Assembly: GCA_963710675.1 (NCBI GenBank)
Contig: CAVQBE010000017.1
Location: 248,001 to 312,000, forward strand
DNA length: 64,000 bases
DNA from: JACCZX01 sp963710675
GTDB taxonomy: Bacteria; Pseudomonadota; Gammaproteobacteria; Burkholderiales; Burkholderiaceae_F
Direction: 5' to 3'
The position numbers and the translations under genes were made by a program. Position 1 is the stretch's first letter. Each line of letters begins with the position of its first letter. The notes beneath the pieces were generated by a model. That model saw nothing but the letters and a program-made list of their open reading frames with translations. It had not been told where the DNA came from and did not search any database. Of this stretch, positions 56,734 to 64,000 are shown piece by piece.

Positions 56734-57390
56734 CTAGTGGACAGACAGCGGACCTGATCCCCGCTCCACAACAACATTCTTTTCTAGCTCCAGGATCATG
56801 ATGCCGAAGGTCGACGCCCTTCCGCTCGCGCGGAGCGCATCACCAACCGCGGTGGTAGCCCAGAACGCTTCGTCCACGCACGTCTTCGTATTCCATTCGG
56901 AATCAAGACGCACGATTCTCAACGAGTGTTTGCATTCCCGTCGCTTCCACCGACCGTCGCTCTTCCAAACGACGCGATAGTCGCCTGAGATCTCCTGTCC
57001 TCCGATCAGGGTCGCCACTGACGCAGAGCCCAGTCCAAGACCCATCCAAGCGAAGACATAGCAGACGGTGAACTGCCCTAGGTAGTAAACGCCGCGCTTC
57101 AGCCTCCCAAACGTTGGAACCCGATTCGCTGGGTGGCGATCCAGCGCGATTGGGATGAAGAAGAACAGTGAGATCGGCAACGCCAAATAGGCAGCCTGCC
57201 AGTTCCACCAACTATTTGCGACGAAGCTACTGGTAATTCCATAGAGGGACAGCGCCATCCAGAAAAGCGCGAAGAGGGTAAACGCCTTCTCTCGCCTGGA
57301 GGCTCCCCTTCGAAAGAGGAAACCGCCGAAGACCGGCTGGGGCTGCGGCGGTGCGCTTGGCCTTAAATTTGGCAACGTACCCATCTCCAT
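56734..57390 (-). CDS. Hypothetical inner-membrane protein
   Basis: 218 residues with a Pro-rich cytoplasmic start (NLRPSAPPQPQPVFGGFLFR), three hydrophobic segments (KAFTLFALFWMALSLYGITS, QAAYLALPISLFFFIPIALD, YYLGQFTVCYVFAWMGLGLG) and a soluble C-terminal part. That part has two Cys (CKHSLRIVRLDSEWNTKTCV). No family recognised. Intact. It may form a pair with the membrane gene upstream on the same strand. Confidence 0.65.
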   Translation of the reverse strand: MEMGTLPNLRPSAPPQPQPVFGGFLFRRGASRREKAFTLFALFWMALSLYGITSSFVANSWWNWQAAYLALPISLFFFIPIALDRHPANRVPTFGRLKRGVYYLGQFTVCYVFAWMGLGLGSASVATLIGGQEISGDYRVVWKSDGRWKRRECKHSLRIVRLDSEWNTKTCVDEAFWATTAVGDALRASGRASTFGIMILELEKNVVVERGSGPLSVH

Positions 57391-57457
57391 GCTGACCAGA
57401 CCCGATTGTGTCCTTGATCCGACGCATTGGAGCGCGACGCCTGCGGCAAACTGGCCA

Positions 57458-57847
57458 CTATCGCGCTTTCCCCGGTGTTGACCGGCGACGAGTCTTCCAC
57501 GAAGCGTTGGCAGCTATCGCAAACGCGGTAGCGACCGCACTGCTGAAGAGCGCGGGACCATAAGAGCCAAGCGTGTCTTGCAACGTGTTCCACAGAATGG
57601 ACCACCTCCCGGTGCTACGTGAGTTCCCCGGATTCATCCACTGGGTTGCTGCGAGTGACCCTGTCATCAGGGCGATGCCTAGATAGGCGAGTGGCTTCAG
57701 TGACCGCCCAAGACTCGCTCCTCGTTCGAGCGCTGCTCGATCTGGTGGACGGTCTAGTTTTAGCAGCCGCCTTTGGTCCCATCGAACGAAAAAGAAGAGG
57801 ACCAAAAGTGCGAAGAGGCCGAGCCCAATGGCTCCTCCAGCATTCAA
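57458..57847 (-). CDS. Hypothetical small membrane protein
   Basis: 129 residues with an N-terminal membrane segment (IGLGLFALLVLFFFVRW), a cytosolic loop, and two weaker hydrophobic regions (PLAYLGIALMTGSLAATQW and YGPALFSSAVATAFAIAANA). No domain recognised and no strong ribosome site. It is on the same strand as the next membrane gene, 67 bp upstream of it, so the two could be one unit. Confidence 0.55.
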   Translation of the reverse strand: MNAGGAIGLGLFALLVLFFFVRWDQRRLLKLDRPPDRAALERGASLGRSLKPLAYLGIALMTGSLAATQWMNPGNSRSTGRWSILWNTLQDTLGSYGPALFSSAVATAFAIAANASWKTRRRSTPGKAR

Positions 57848-58096
57848 GCAGTGGTCTCCGATTAGTCCGCTATTGGGCGATTCTGAGACGTTGCGTCAGC
57901 GTCCGCTAGTGGCCGATATCGGACCACCGGCGATGACACCTAACGACCCGAAGCGGAAGTCAGCAGATTCCGGAAGCGGCCATTGCATTCATGTCGAAGC
58001 GACGTAAGCCCGACTGACAAATCGCGACCCACTCCAGACAATTGAGGTCGGTGAAACCGTACGCTTCACAAGGTGGTCCGCGGTCTTTTCAAGTCG
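57848..58096. other. Intergenic region without clear genes
   Basis: About 250 bp with no gene support. It includes the same degenerate motif (CCGCTAGTGG, around 57903) seen near 56735. Confidence 0.3.
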
Positions 58097-59182
58097 TTAT
58101 GGCAAGTCGAGCCCCCAGAACTTTATGATGTAGAAGGTGGAGCAGACACCGACATTCAAGATAAATGGCGCCGCATTGCCGCACTGGTTGTCCGCATTAC
58201 CGGGATCGACCGGGGTGCCGTGCCCCATACCGCTGACTAGCACCGTTTCAACCAGCGCCTTGCCGTTGCTATCCTTGTAGAGTTTGTGCGCATGGCCATT
58301 GATCGTGTCTTCGGTATCTGGCACTTGGTCGATGCCCAGCACGTTGGTCCACTGATCCACCAACTCTCTCTGGTCGCTCGGGTTGACGGTCGTATCGCTT
58401 GTGCCCTGCCAGATCGACACCCGCGGGAACGGCCCGCTATGGCTCGATGCATTGCGCACGAGGCTGCCCCACTGGCCCGGCGCCAAATCCTTCATCGGCA
58501 CCAGCTGACCGGACAAGCTGACGCCGCATTGACTCAGTGCTTCATTCGCATCGTTGGCGCACTTGTACGGAATCCCCGCGATGATTGCGCCGCCGGCAAA
58601 CAGTTCCGGATACGCTGCCAGCATAACCGCGGTCATGCCGCCGCCGGCCGACAGGCCGGTCACATAGGCCTTCTGCGGATCGATCCTGGCATCGGCCTTG
58701 ATCTTGTCGATCATCTGCCGGATCGACAAGGCTTCGCCCTTGTCGCGCTCGTTGTCGCCGGACAGGAACCAGTTGAAACATTTCGAAGAATTATTGATTT
58801 GCTGTTGTTGCGGCAGCAGCAGCGCGAAACGGTGCTTGTCGGCGAACTTGATCCACCCCGTCTCGTCATCGTAAGCCGATGCCTGCTGCGTGCAGCCGTG
58901 TAGCGCGACGACCAGCGGGCGGGATGTGCCCAGATTCGCAGGCAGATACCTGCACATCTTGAGATTGCCAGGGTTGGAGCCGAAACCGGTGACTTCGGTC
59001 AGCGGTTTGCCGCAACTGGTTGCCGAGTCGGGGCAAAGCCATGGGAACCAGATGCACCACCAGTTGGCAGCGGAAGCCGTCATCGGTAGCGCCAGCAGAA
59101 GCGTGAGCAGGAAAGTGTCGAGCCAGCAGCTGCGCGACTTTCGGCGGGGTGATGCTTCAGACACAGGTACCGCTGCATCCAT
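58097..59182 (-). CDS. PHB depolymerase-type esterase, secreted
   Basis: An intact 361-residue alpha/beta hydrolase of the PHB depolymerase/feruloyl esterase (LpqC) family. The N-terminus has a signal (DTFLLTLLLALPMTASAANW), then CRYLPANLGTSRPLVVALHG with the oxyanion GC pair, and the nucleophile elbow VTGLSAGGGMTAVMLAAYPE. The catalytic His lies in SGMGHGTPVDPGNADNQCG. Several Cys suggest disulfides, so it acts outside the cytoplasm. Its substrate, such as polyhydroxyalkanoate or an ester, is not certain. Confidence 0.88.
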   Translation of the reverse strand: MDAAVPVSEASPRRKSRSCWLDTFLLTLLLALPMTASAANWWCIWFPWLCPDSATSCGKPLTEVTGFGSNPGNLKMCRYLPANLGTSRPLVVALHGCTQQASAYDDETGWIKFADKHRFALLLPQQQQINNSSKCFNWFLSGDNERDKGEALSIRQMIDKIKADARIDPQKAYVTGLSAGGGMTAVMLAAYPELFAGGAIIAGIPYKCANDANEALSQCGVSLSGQLVPMKDLAPGQWGSLVRNASSHSGPFPRVSIWQGTSDTTVNPSDQRELVDQWTNVLGIDQVPDTEDTINGHAHKLYKDSNGKALVETVLVSGMGHGTPVDPGNADNQCGNAAPFILNVGVCSTFYIIKFWGLDLP

Positions 59183-59200
59183 TGCCAGGTCCCTCGCTAA

Positions 59201-59425
59201 TCATTGACTACGGTAGTGAGTTTTTCTTCTTGGCCGCAAGCGGCGCAGCGTCGCCACGATCACGTCGAGCTCGGTGGCGACCTCGGCTTCATCCTGCAAC
59301 TCACCCGAAGCGTCGTCCACGCAGATCGACACGGAACGCAGCGACACATCGACATTCAAGCAGGGTAGGTGGGTTGGCGGCACGTGGCCTTCAACCCAAG
59401 GGCGCCGTTTGGCTCGTACTGACAT
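59201..59425 (-). pseudogene. IS110 family transposase N-terminal remnant
   Basis: The 74-codon frame has LNVDVSLRSVSICVDDASGE and EVATELDVIVATLRRL, matching the start of IS110-type transposases (GLDVSxxxxxICV...). The DEDD catalytic core and the C-terminal domain are absent, and its N-terminus is shifted. No terminal inverted repeats or target duplications were recognised, so this is a decayed insertion-sequence trace. Confidence 0.6.
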
Positions 59426-59479
59426 GGCCTGACCACTGCGTAGCGATCCACTCTCTATGCTGCTATCCGCGGAGCCCCA

Positions 59480-59671
59480 TCAGTGCCGGCGGCTGGCCTC
59501 GACTATCTCTTCAAGCTCGCGTCGGGCGATGTCCTCGGGGCTCTTACCGCTCAGCGCAACCGATCGCCTCTCTGTATGTGTCTTCACATGGACCATGTCG
59601 CCTTCTACGGTGTACGTGGCCGCATAGATCCTGCCGTCGCGCTCGACGGTGACTTTCCCGCTCGTTGACAT
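59480..59671 (-). CDS. Small basic/acidic protein, 63 residues
   Basis: From the ATG with GGAGAAGG upstream the protein reads MSTSGKVTVERDGRIYAATY, then TVEGDMVHVKTHTERRSVAL and PEDIARRELEEIVEASRRH. The N-terminal half is a small beta-hairpin type fold, the end a charged helix. Similar 60-70 residue hypothetical proteins occur in betaproteobacteria. The longer upstream frame is not needed. No function assigned. Confidence 0.6.
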   Translation of the reverse strand: MSTSGKVTVERDGRIYAATYTVEGDMVHVKTHTERRSVALSGKSPEDIARRELEEIVEASRRH

Positions 59672-59873
59672 CGCCTTCTCCACAGCACGCAGGTCCAATA
59701 TTATCGATCCGCTCAATGTCCGCTTCAAAGCGAATCGACGGTCACGCACACGCGTCCGCTTCTGGCCGCGACCCGACATAACGTGCTCTTCGAACGGGAC
59801 GCCACTGATCAAAGCTACGTAGAACTTTAATTTTACGAGTGGCGAACTCTGACAATGCTCACCGGCCAGCCAA
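59672..59873. other. Intergenic region upstream of the small gene
   Basis: About 200 bp between the small gene and the NIPSNAP gene. An in-frame extension (59923 to 59671) exists but shows no family-like sequence, so I leave it out. Confidence 0.3.
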
Positions 59874-60194
59874 TTACGCTCTAAACGTACTCTCCACCGA
59901 TTCCAGAAAGGTACGTTCTTCACGCAGGATCAGCCGTTTTTCGTGCGCGAACGCGAAGTTCGAGCGTCCTTCTGGATCGGCCTTCAGTTGCGCTCGATAT
60001 GCCTCATACGCGGCGAGGCTGTCGAACGCGATCAAGCCCCACGCGACGTTGTTCGTTCCTTCGTACGGCAGAAAGTAGCCGACCAGGTCGCCACCACAGC
60101 GCGGAATGATGCGGGCCCAGGTGTCCGCATACTGTTTGAATGCATCGCGTTGAAACGGATCGATCTCGTAACGGATGAAGCATGTGATCTTCAT
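59874..60194 (-). CDS. NIPSNAP family protein
   Basis: 106 residues with the dimeric alpha/beta-barrel fold of NIPSNAP proteins: ITCFIRYEIDPFQRDAFKQY at the start, CGGDLVGYFLPYEGTNNVAW in the middle, AFDSLAAYEAYRAQLKADPE near the end. Intact. The family is small and often of unknown role; similar members occur beside ArsR-type regulators as here. Its ATG is 73 bp from the divergent ArsR ATG, so both probably share one operator. Confidence 0.9.
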   Translation of the reverse strand: MKITCFIRYEIDPFQRDAFKQYADTWARIIPRCGGDLVGYFLPYEGTNNVAWGLIAFDSLAAYEAYRAQLKADPEGRSNFAFAHEKRLILREERTFLESVESTFRA

Positions 60195-60267
60195 GTTGTC
60201 TCGTCTTGTTCGCAGGGCACGACGATAGCGCCTTGTCGGGCCGCGATGGTTCGACTACGATCGAACC
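60195..60267. promoter_or_regulatory. Divergent promoter and inverted-repeat operator
   Basis: A perfect inverted repeat, GGTTCGA - CTACGA - TCGAACC (60248-60267), ends immediately at the ArsR ATG. Its 20-bp span, twofold symmetry and place between a NIPSNAP gene and an ArsR gene make it the likely operator of the regulator. It would block translation start or promoter access on binding. Confidence 0.7.
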
Positions 60268-60963
60268 ATGAAAGACGGCCCAAGCATTGTTCGCATCGCC
60301 GCGCTGGTCGGTGATCACGCCCGTGCCGAGATTCTGACGGCGCTGGTGGGAGGCGAGGCGCTAACCGCGACGGAGCTTGCGGGGGTCGCCAATCTGACCA
60401 AGCAGACGATCAGCTCACACTTGGCCAAATTGCTTGATGCGCGCTTGATCGTCGTCGAAAGCCGGGGGCGGCATCGGTACTTTCGACTCGCAGACCGCGA
60501 CGTGGCACACCTGCTTGAAAGTCTGATGGGCGTGGCGTACCGCACCGGCGCGGTTCGGGTTCGGACAAGCCCGCGCGAACCCGCGTTGAGAAAGGCGCGC
60601 GTTTGCTACGACCATCTTGCCGGGGAGATGGGCGTACTCGCCCTTGATAGCCTCGAGCGCAATCGCTATGTGCGACGCGACGCTGACGGACTGACTGTTA
60701 CGCGCACAGGCAAGCGGTTTTTCACCGAAATCGGAATCGATTTTGGAACGCTGGCTTCGCAACGCCGCCGGTTGTCGCGCGCTTGTCTGGATTGGAGCGA
60801 GCGCCGTCATCATCTTGCAGGCGCTGCAGGCGCGGCGCTATTAGACCGATGTTACGAACTCGGTTGGGCGCGACGCGCAAAGGATTCTCGGGTGGTGACT
60901 TTTTCACCGGCCGGCGAGCGAGCGTTTAGACAGCTATTCCGCATGGCAGGAAGCGCATCTTGA
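60268..60963 (+). CDS. ArsR-family transcriptional regulator
   Basis: An intact 231-residue winged-helix regulator. The HTH reads DHARAEILTALVGGEALTAT, then ELAGVANLTKQTISSHLAKL, LDARLIVVESRGRHRYFRLA. The long C-terminal half (VCYDHLAGEMGVLALDSLER and others) resembles the larger ArsR type found next to NIPSNAP genes. The classical metal-binding CxC of arsenic sensors is absent, so the ligand is probably an organic compound. Its stop overlaps the TTG start of the FAD oxidoreductase (TTGA). Confidence 0.9.
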   Translation: MKDGPSIVRIAALVGDHARAEILTALVGGEALTATELAGVANLTKQTISSHLAKLLDARLIVVESRGRHRYFRLADRDVAHLLESLMGVAYRTGAVRVRTSPREPALRKARVCYDHLAGEMGVLALDSLERNRYVRRDADGLTVTRTGKRFFTEIGIDFGTLASQRRRLSRACLDWSERRHHLAGAAGAALLDRCYELGWARRAKDSRVVTFSPAGERAFRQLFRMAGSAS

Positions 60964-63483
60964 GCTCCGAGCGTCTGGGTGCTGCGTCCACGCCCCCCGC
61001 CGCCGCGCGCATCGTCGTCATCGGCGGCGGCATCATGGGTTGCAGCGTCGCCTATCACCTGAGTCTGCTCGGCGAGAAAGACGTCGTGTTGCTCGAACAG
61101 GGAAGGCTGACGTCGGGTACAACGTGGCACGCTGCAGGACTGGTCGGCCAGCTGCGTGCACACGAAAGCATGACGCGGCTGATTCGTTACTCGACCGAGT
61201 TGTATTCGAAGTTGGAAGCCGAAACGGGACTAGGCACCGGCTGGAAGCAATGCGGCTCGCTCGCGGTTGCCCGAACCTCCGACCGAATGATCCAGCTAAA
61301 GCGCACTGCAGCGGTGGCGCGCGCTCACGGAGTCGATTGTGACGTGATCTCGGTCGCCGACGCAGCGAAGCTTTATCCGATCATGGCGACCGAGGATCTG
61401 CAAGGCGCGGTGTGGCTGCCCGGCGACGGCAAGGCAAATCCCGCGGACTTGACGTTCGCGCTCGCCAAAGGTGCGCGCAATCGCGGCGTGAAGATCTTCG
61501 AAAGTGTGCGGGCGACGGGATTGCAGACTTCCTCTTCCTCACGCATGCGGCGCGCTTCATCTCTGGCCTGGCGCAACAAAGCCGGCGACGGGGGCAAGAT
61601 CGACGCTGAGATCATCGTACTGTGCGGCGGCCAGTGGTCGCGTGCCTTCGCGCGCCAGATCAACGTCACGGTGCCGCTTTTTTCTTGCGAGCATTTCTAC
61701 ATAGTCACCGATCGGATCGAAGGCGTGCACCGCGATCTGCCAGTGATGCGCGATCCCGACGGGTACATCTATTTCAAGGAAGAAGTCGGCGGGTTGCTGA
61801 TGGGCGGGTTCGAGCCCGAACGCAACTCCGTGGCTGCAAAGCGCGCTGCATCGAGGCGGCATTCCGGAAAACTTCGAGTTCCAGTTATTGCCCGATAACT
61901 GGGACGCGTTTCAAGTCTTGCTCGACAACGCGATGATCCGTGTGCCGGCACTCGAGACGGCGCAGGTTAAGCAGTTCTACAACGGTCCCGAGTCGTTTAC
62001 TGCGGACAACAACTTCATCGTCGGGCCGGCGCCTGGGTTCGAAAACTTTTACGTAGGCTGTGGCTTCAATTCGATGGGGATCGCATCGGCGGGCGGCGCC
62101 GGCCGAGCGCTTGCCGAATGGATCGTGCAAGGCGAGCCGACGCTAGATCTGTGGCCGGTCGATATCCGCCGCTTCAATCACTTCAATGCAAACGAAAACT
62201 GGCTGCCCGATCGGATCGGTGAAGTCCTGGGAATGCATTACAAAATGCCATGGCCGAACCGCGAGCTCGAAAGTGCACGGCCATTCCGGCGCTCGCCTAT
62301 GTATTCGCTGCTGCGCGACAAAGGCGCGTGCTTCGGTTCGAAGATGGGATGGGAGCGCGCGAACTTTTTTGCGCCGTCGCATGAGCAAGCGCAGATCGAG
62401 TACGCGTGGGGTCATCAGAACTGGCATCCGTGGGTCGCCGATGAGCATCGCGCATGTCGCGAGCGAGTTGCGGTGTTCGATATGAGCTCGTTTGCGAAGC
62501 TGCTGGTCAAAGGCCCCGACGCGCCCCACGCGTTGAACTCGATCATCGCCAATGACGTGCCGCTCGAACCGGGCGCGACGATCTACACCGGCATGCTGAA
62601 CGAACGTGGCGGCTACGAAAGCGACTTCACGGTGACGATGCTCGATCACAACGAATACATGATCGTGACCGGCAGCGCGCAAGCCGTTCGCGACCGTGAT
62701 GTCATCGAACGCGCGTTTGCGGCGCTGACCGATTCGCCGCGCTGCGAAGTGATCGATGTCACGTCGATGTACGCGGTAATCGCCGTAATGGGGCCGAACT
62801 CGCGCGAGCTGCTGCAGCGCGTATCGACGGCTGATATCTCGGCTCATGGGTTTCCCTTCGGTACGTCGCGTGCGATTGACATCGGCTACGCGACGGTGCG
62901 TGCGACGCGACTGACGTACGTCGGCGAGCTTGGATGGGAGCTCTACGTTCCGGTGGAGTTTGCAACGGGCGTCTACGAGGCGCTGATGGCAGTGGGCAAA
63001 GATCTCGGGATCGCGAACGCCGGCTATTACGCGATCGACTCGTTGCGTCTTGAGAAAGGCTACCGTGCGTGGGGGCGCGAGCTTTCGCCGGATATCAATC
63101 CCTACGAGGCGGGACTCGGTTTCGCCGTAAAACTCGACAAGCCGGGCGGCTTCCGCGGCCGTGACGCGCTCGCGGCGCTCGATCCCCTCACCGTCAAGCG
63201 ACGCATCGTTTCCTTGGTAATCGATGCGCCGCATACGAACGTATGGGGCGGCGAATTGATTTTGCGTGACGGCAAGCCGATCGGCTCCATTACGTCGGCG
63301 GCTTTCGGGCACACGATCGGCAAACCTGTTGCACTCGGATTGGTCACGCGTCCCGATGGCGCCGCCGATCGCGTTTGGATTGAAAGTGGGACGTATCAGA
63401 TCGATCTTGCCGGCGAACGTTTTGCGGCCACCCTCTCTTTGAAAGCCCCTTACGATCCCGATTCGCGACGGGTAAAAAACTAG
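60960..63483 (+). CDS. FAD-dependent oxidoreductase with aminomethyltransferase domain (sarcosine/dimethylglycine dehydrogenase-like)
   Basis: About 840 residues. The N-terminal Rossmann site is VVIGGGIMGCSVAYHLSLLG; SGTTWHAAGLVGQLRAHES contains the His used in sarcosine and dimethylglycine dehydrogenases for covalent FAD. After a frameshift near 61850 come GIPENFEFQLLPDNWDAFQV and the C-terminal GcvT-type folate-binding domain (VAVFDMSSFAKLLVKGPDAP, FTVTMLDHNEYMIVTGSAQA, GELGWELYVPVEFATGVYEA). It demethylates N-methylated amino acids with FAD and passes one-carbon units to tetrahydrofolate. It starts with TTG overlapping the ArsR stop. Alanine dehydrogenase follows by 8 bp. Confidence 0.9.
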
Positions 63484-63491
63484 GAGAACAA

Positions 63492-64000
63492 ATGCTGGTC
63501 GGCGTTCCGAAGGAAATCAAGGTTCACGAATATCGCGTCGGCCTCACGCCGTCTTCGGTGCGCGAGATGACCATGCACAACCACGAGGTGCTGGTACAGA
63601 CCAATGCCGGTGCGGGCATTGGCGCGACTGACGAAGACTATCGGCGTGCGGGAGCGCAGATCGCCGCAAGCGCCGAAGAAGTATTCAAGCGTGCTGAGAT
63701 GATTGTCAAGGTCAAGGAACCGCAAGCCATCGAACGGGCGATGCTGCGCGAAGGGCAGATTCTCTTTACCTACTTGCATCTGGCGCCCGACCCCGAACAA
63801 GCGGCGGATCTACTGAAGAGCGGCGCAATTTGCATCGCCTACGAAACGGTCACTTCACCGACCGGCGGACTGCCACTGTTGGCGCCAATGTCCGAAGTCG
63901 CGGGCCGTTTGTCGGTGCAGGCTGGCGCGCGTTGCCTCGAAAAATCGGCAGGAGGCATGGGCATGCTGCTCGGCGGAGTGGCGGGCGTTGCGCCGGGCCG
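63492..64000 (+). CDS. ald: Alanine dehydrogenase, 5' part (cut by the window edge)
   Basis: The first 170 codons of alanine dehydrogenase: MLVGVPKEIKVHEYRVGLTP, the Lys/His substrate region (VKVKEPQAIERAMLREGQIL, FTYLHLAPDPEQAADLL) and the start of the NAD site (GGMGMLLGGVAGVAPG). It interconverts alanine with pyruvate and ammonia. The SD AGGAGA overlaps the stop codon of the preceding gene. It shares an operon with the sarcosine/dimethylglycine-dehydrogenase-like gene, so N-methyl amino acid or alanine breakdown under ArsR control is likely. No frameshift is seen within the portion present. Confidence 0.95.
   Translation, partial: MLVGVPKEIKVHEYRVGLTPSSVREMTMHNHEVLVQTNAGAGIGATDEDYRRAGAQIAASAEEVFKRAEMIVKVKEPQAIERAMLREGQILFTYLHLAPDPEQAADLLKSGAICIAYETVTSPTGGLPLLAPMSEVAGRLSVQAGARCLEKSAGGMGMLLGGVAGVAPG

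Noticed and set aside
57910..58090. Degenerate motif near 57.9 kb as a gene fragment
   Set aside because: No open frame longer than a few codons with family-like sequence; treated as intergenic.
62143..63312. A 389-codon minus-strand open frame inside the FAD/aminomethyltransferase gene
   Set aside because: The plus strand encodes clear GcvT-domain motifs; the antisense frame is Arg/His-rich and has no signature.

Overview
The window is bacterial chromosome of roughly 60% G+C with densely packed genes. Several features point to a betaproteobacterium. The unit fmdB - DUF502 - aspS - nudB followed by an endonuclease/exonuclease/phosphatase gene and clsB is a gene order I associate with Burkholderiales and relatives. 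A Bug/TctC binding protein and several outer-membrane proteins agree with this. I saw no tRNA, rRNA, CRISPR array, prophage or integrase. The only mobile-element trace is a short IS110-like transposase remnant near 59.3 kb.

Reading caution: about half of the genes carry one or more single-base frameshifts. Essential or highly conserved genes such as aspS (at least four) and mtnA (at least four) are among them. In every case the family continues in another frame with no loss of conserved sequence. Most breaks therefore look like sequencing or assembly indels rather than decay. I annotate such genes as whole genes spanning the shifts and name the approximate break.

Layout. 0-5.2 kb: pdeM (cut by the left edge), a TraB/GumN protein, a small beta-barrel protein, mtnA, and two paralogous genes that weakly resemble degenerate EAL domains. 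5.2-14.3 kb: a five-gene minus-strand operon of exported DUF11-type proteins built around one about 1700-residue protein that ends in an outer-membrane barrel. 14.5-18.5 kb: CYTH-CHAD, an internally deleted SRPBCC gene, a lipoprotein, an HNH endonuclease and a SWIB-domain protein. 18.5-24.5 kb: the ligase-associated DNA damage response genes (DEXH helicase, ATP-dependent ligase, MBL-fold exonuclease); their usual partner pdeM lies 18 kb away at the left edge. 24.5-32.4 kb: the clsB-to-fmdB housekeeping operon. 32.5-37.8 kb: a sorbosone-dehydrogenase-like protein, a cytochrome c, a glutamine-synthetase-like ligase, a RubisCO-like protein (RLP), a cupin and a DUF4124-glutaredoxin protein. 37.8-47.2 kb: pirin, lipid kinase, metallophosphoesterase, methyltransferase, a cyclase-ATPase regulator full of frameshifts, several very small genes, and RtcB. 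47.3-55.6 kb: a TctC binding protein with a sulfatase, divergent from a ComA-like / solute-binding protein / Fe-alcohol dehydrogenase / gamma-glutamyl hydrolase / aldehyde dehydrogenase operon. 55.6-60 kb: a looser region with a cupin, membrane proteins, a PHB-depolymerase-type esterase and the IS remnant. 60-64 kb: an ArsR/NIPSNAP divergent pair, then a dimethylglycine/sarcosine-dehydrogenase-like protein and alanine dehydrogenase, cut by the right edge.

How genes may work together. The RLP and cupin overlap by ATGA, and mtnA lies in the same window. Together they match the middle and last steps of the methylthioadenosine-to-isoprenoid shunt known from Rhodospirillum rubrum, but the glutamine-synthetase-like gene 4 bp upstream of the RLP does not belong to that route. 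The Fe-ADH, gamma-glutamyl hydrolase and ALDH, together with the GS-like ligase, could form a gamma-glutamylated amine or amino-alcohol degradation route. The DUF11 operon is the best candidate here for an undescribed surface or export structure.
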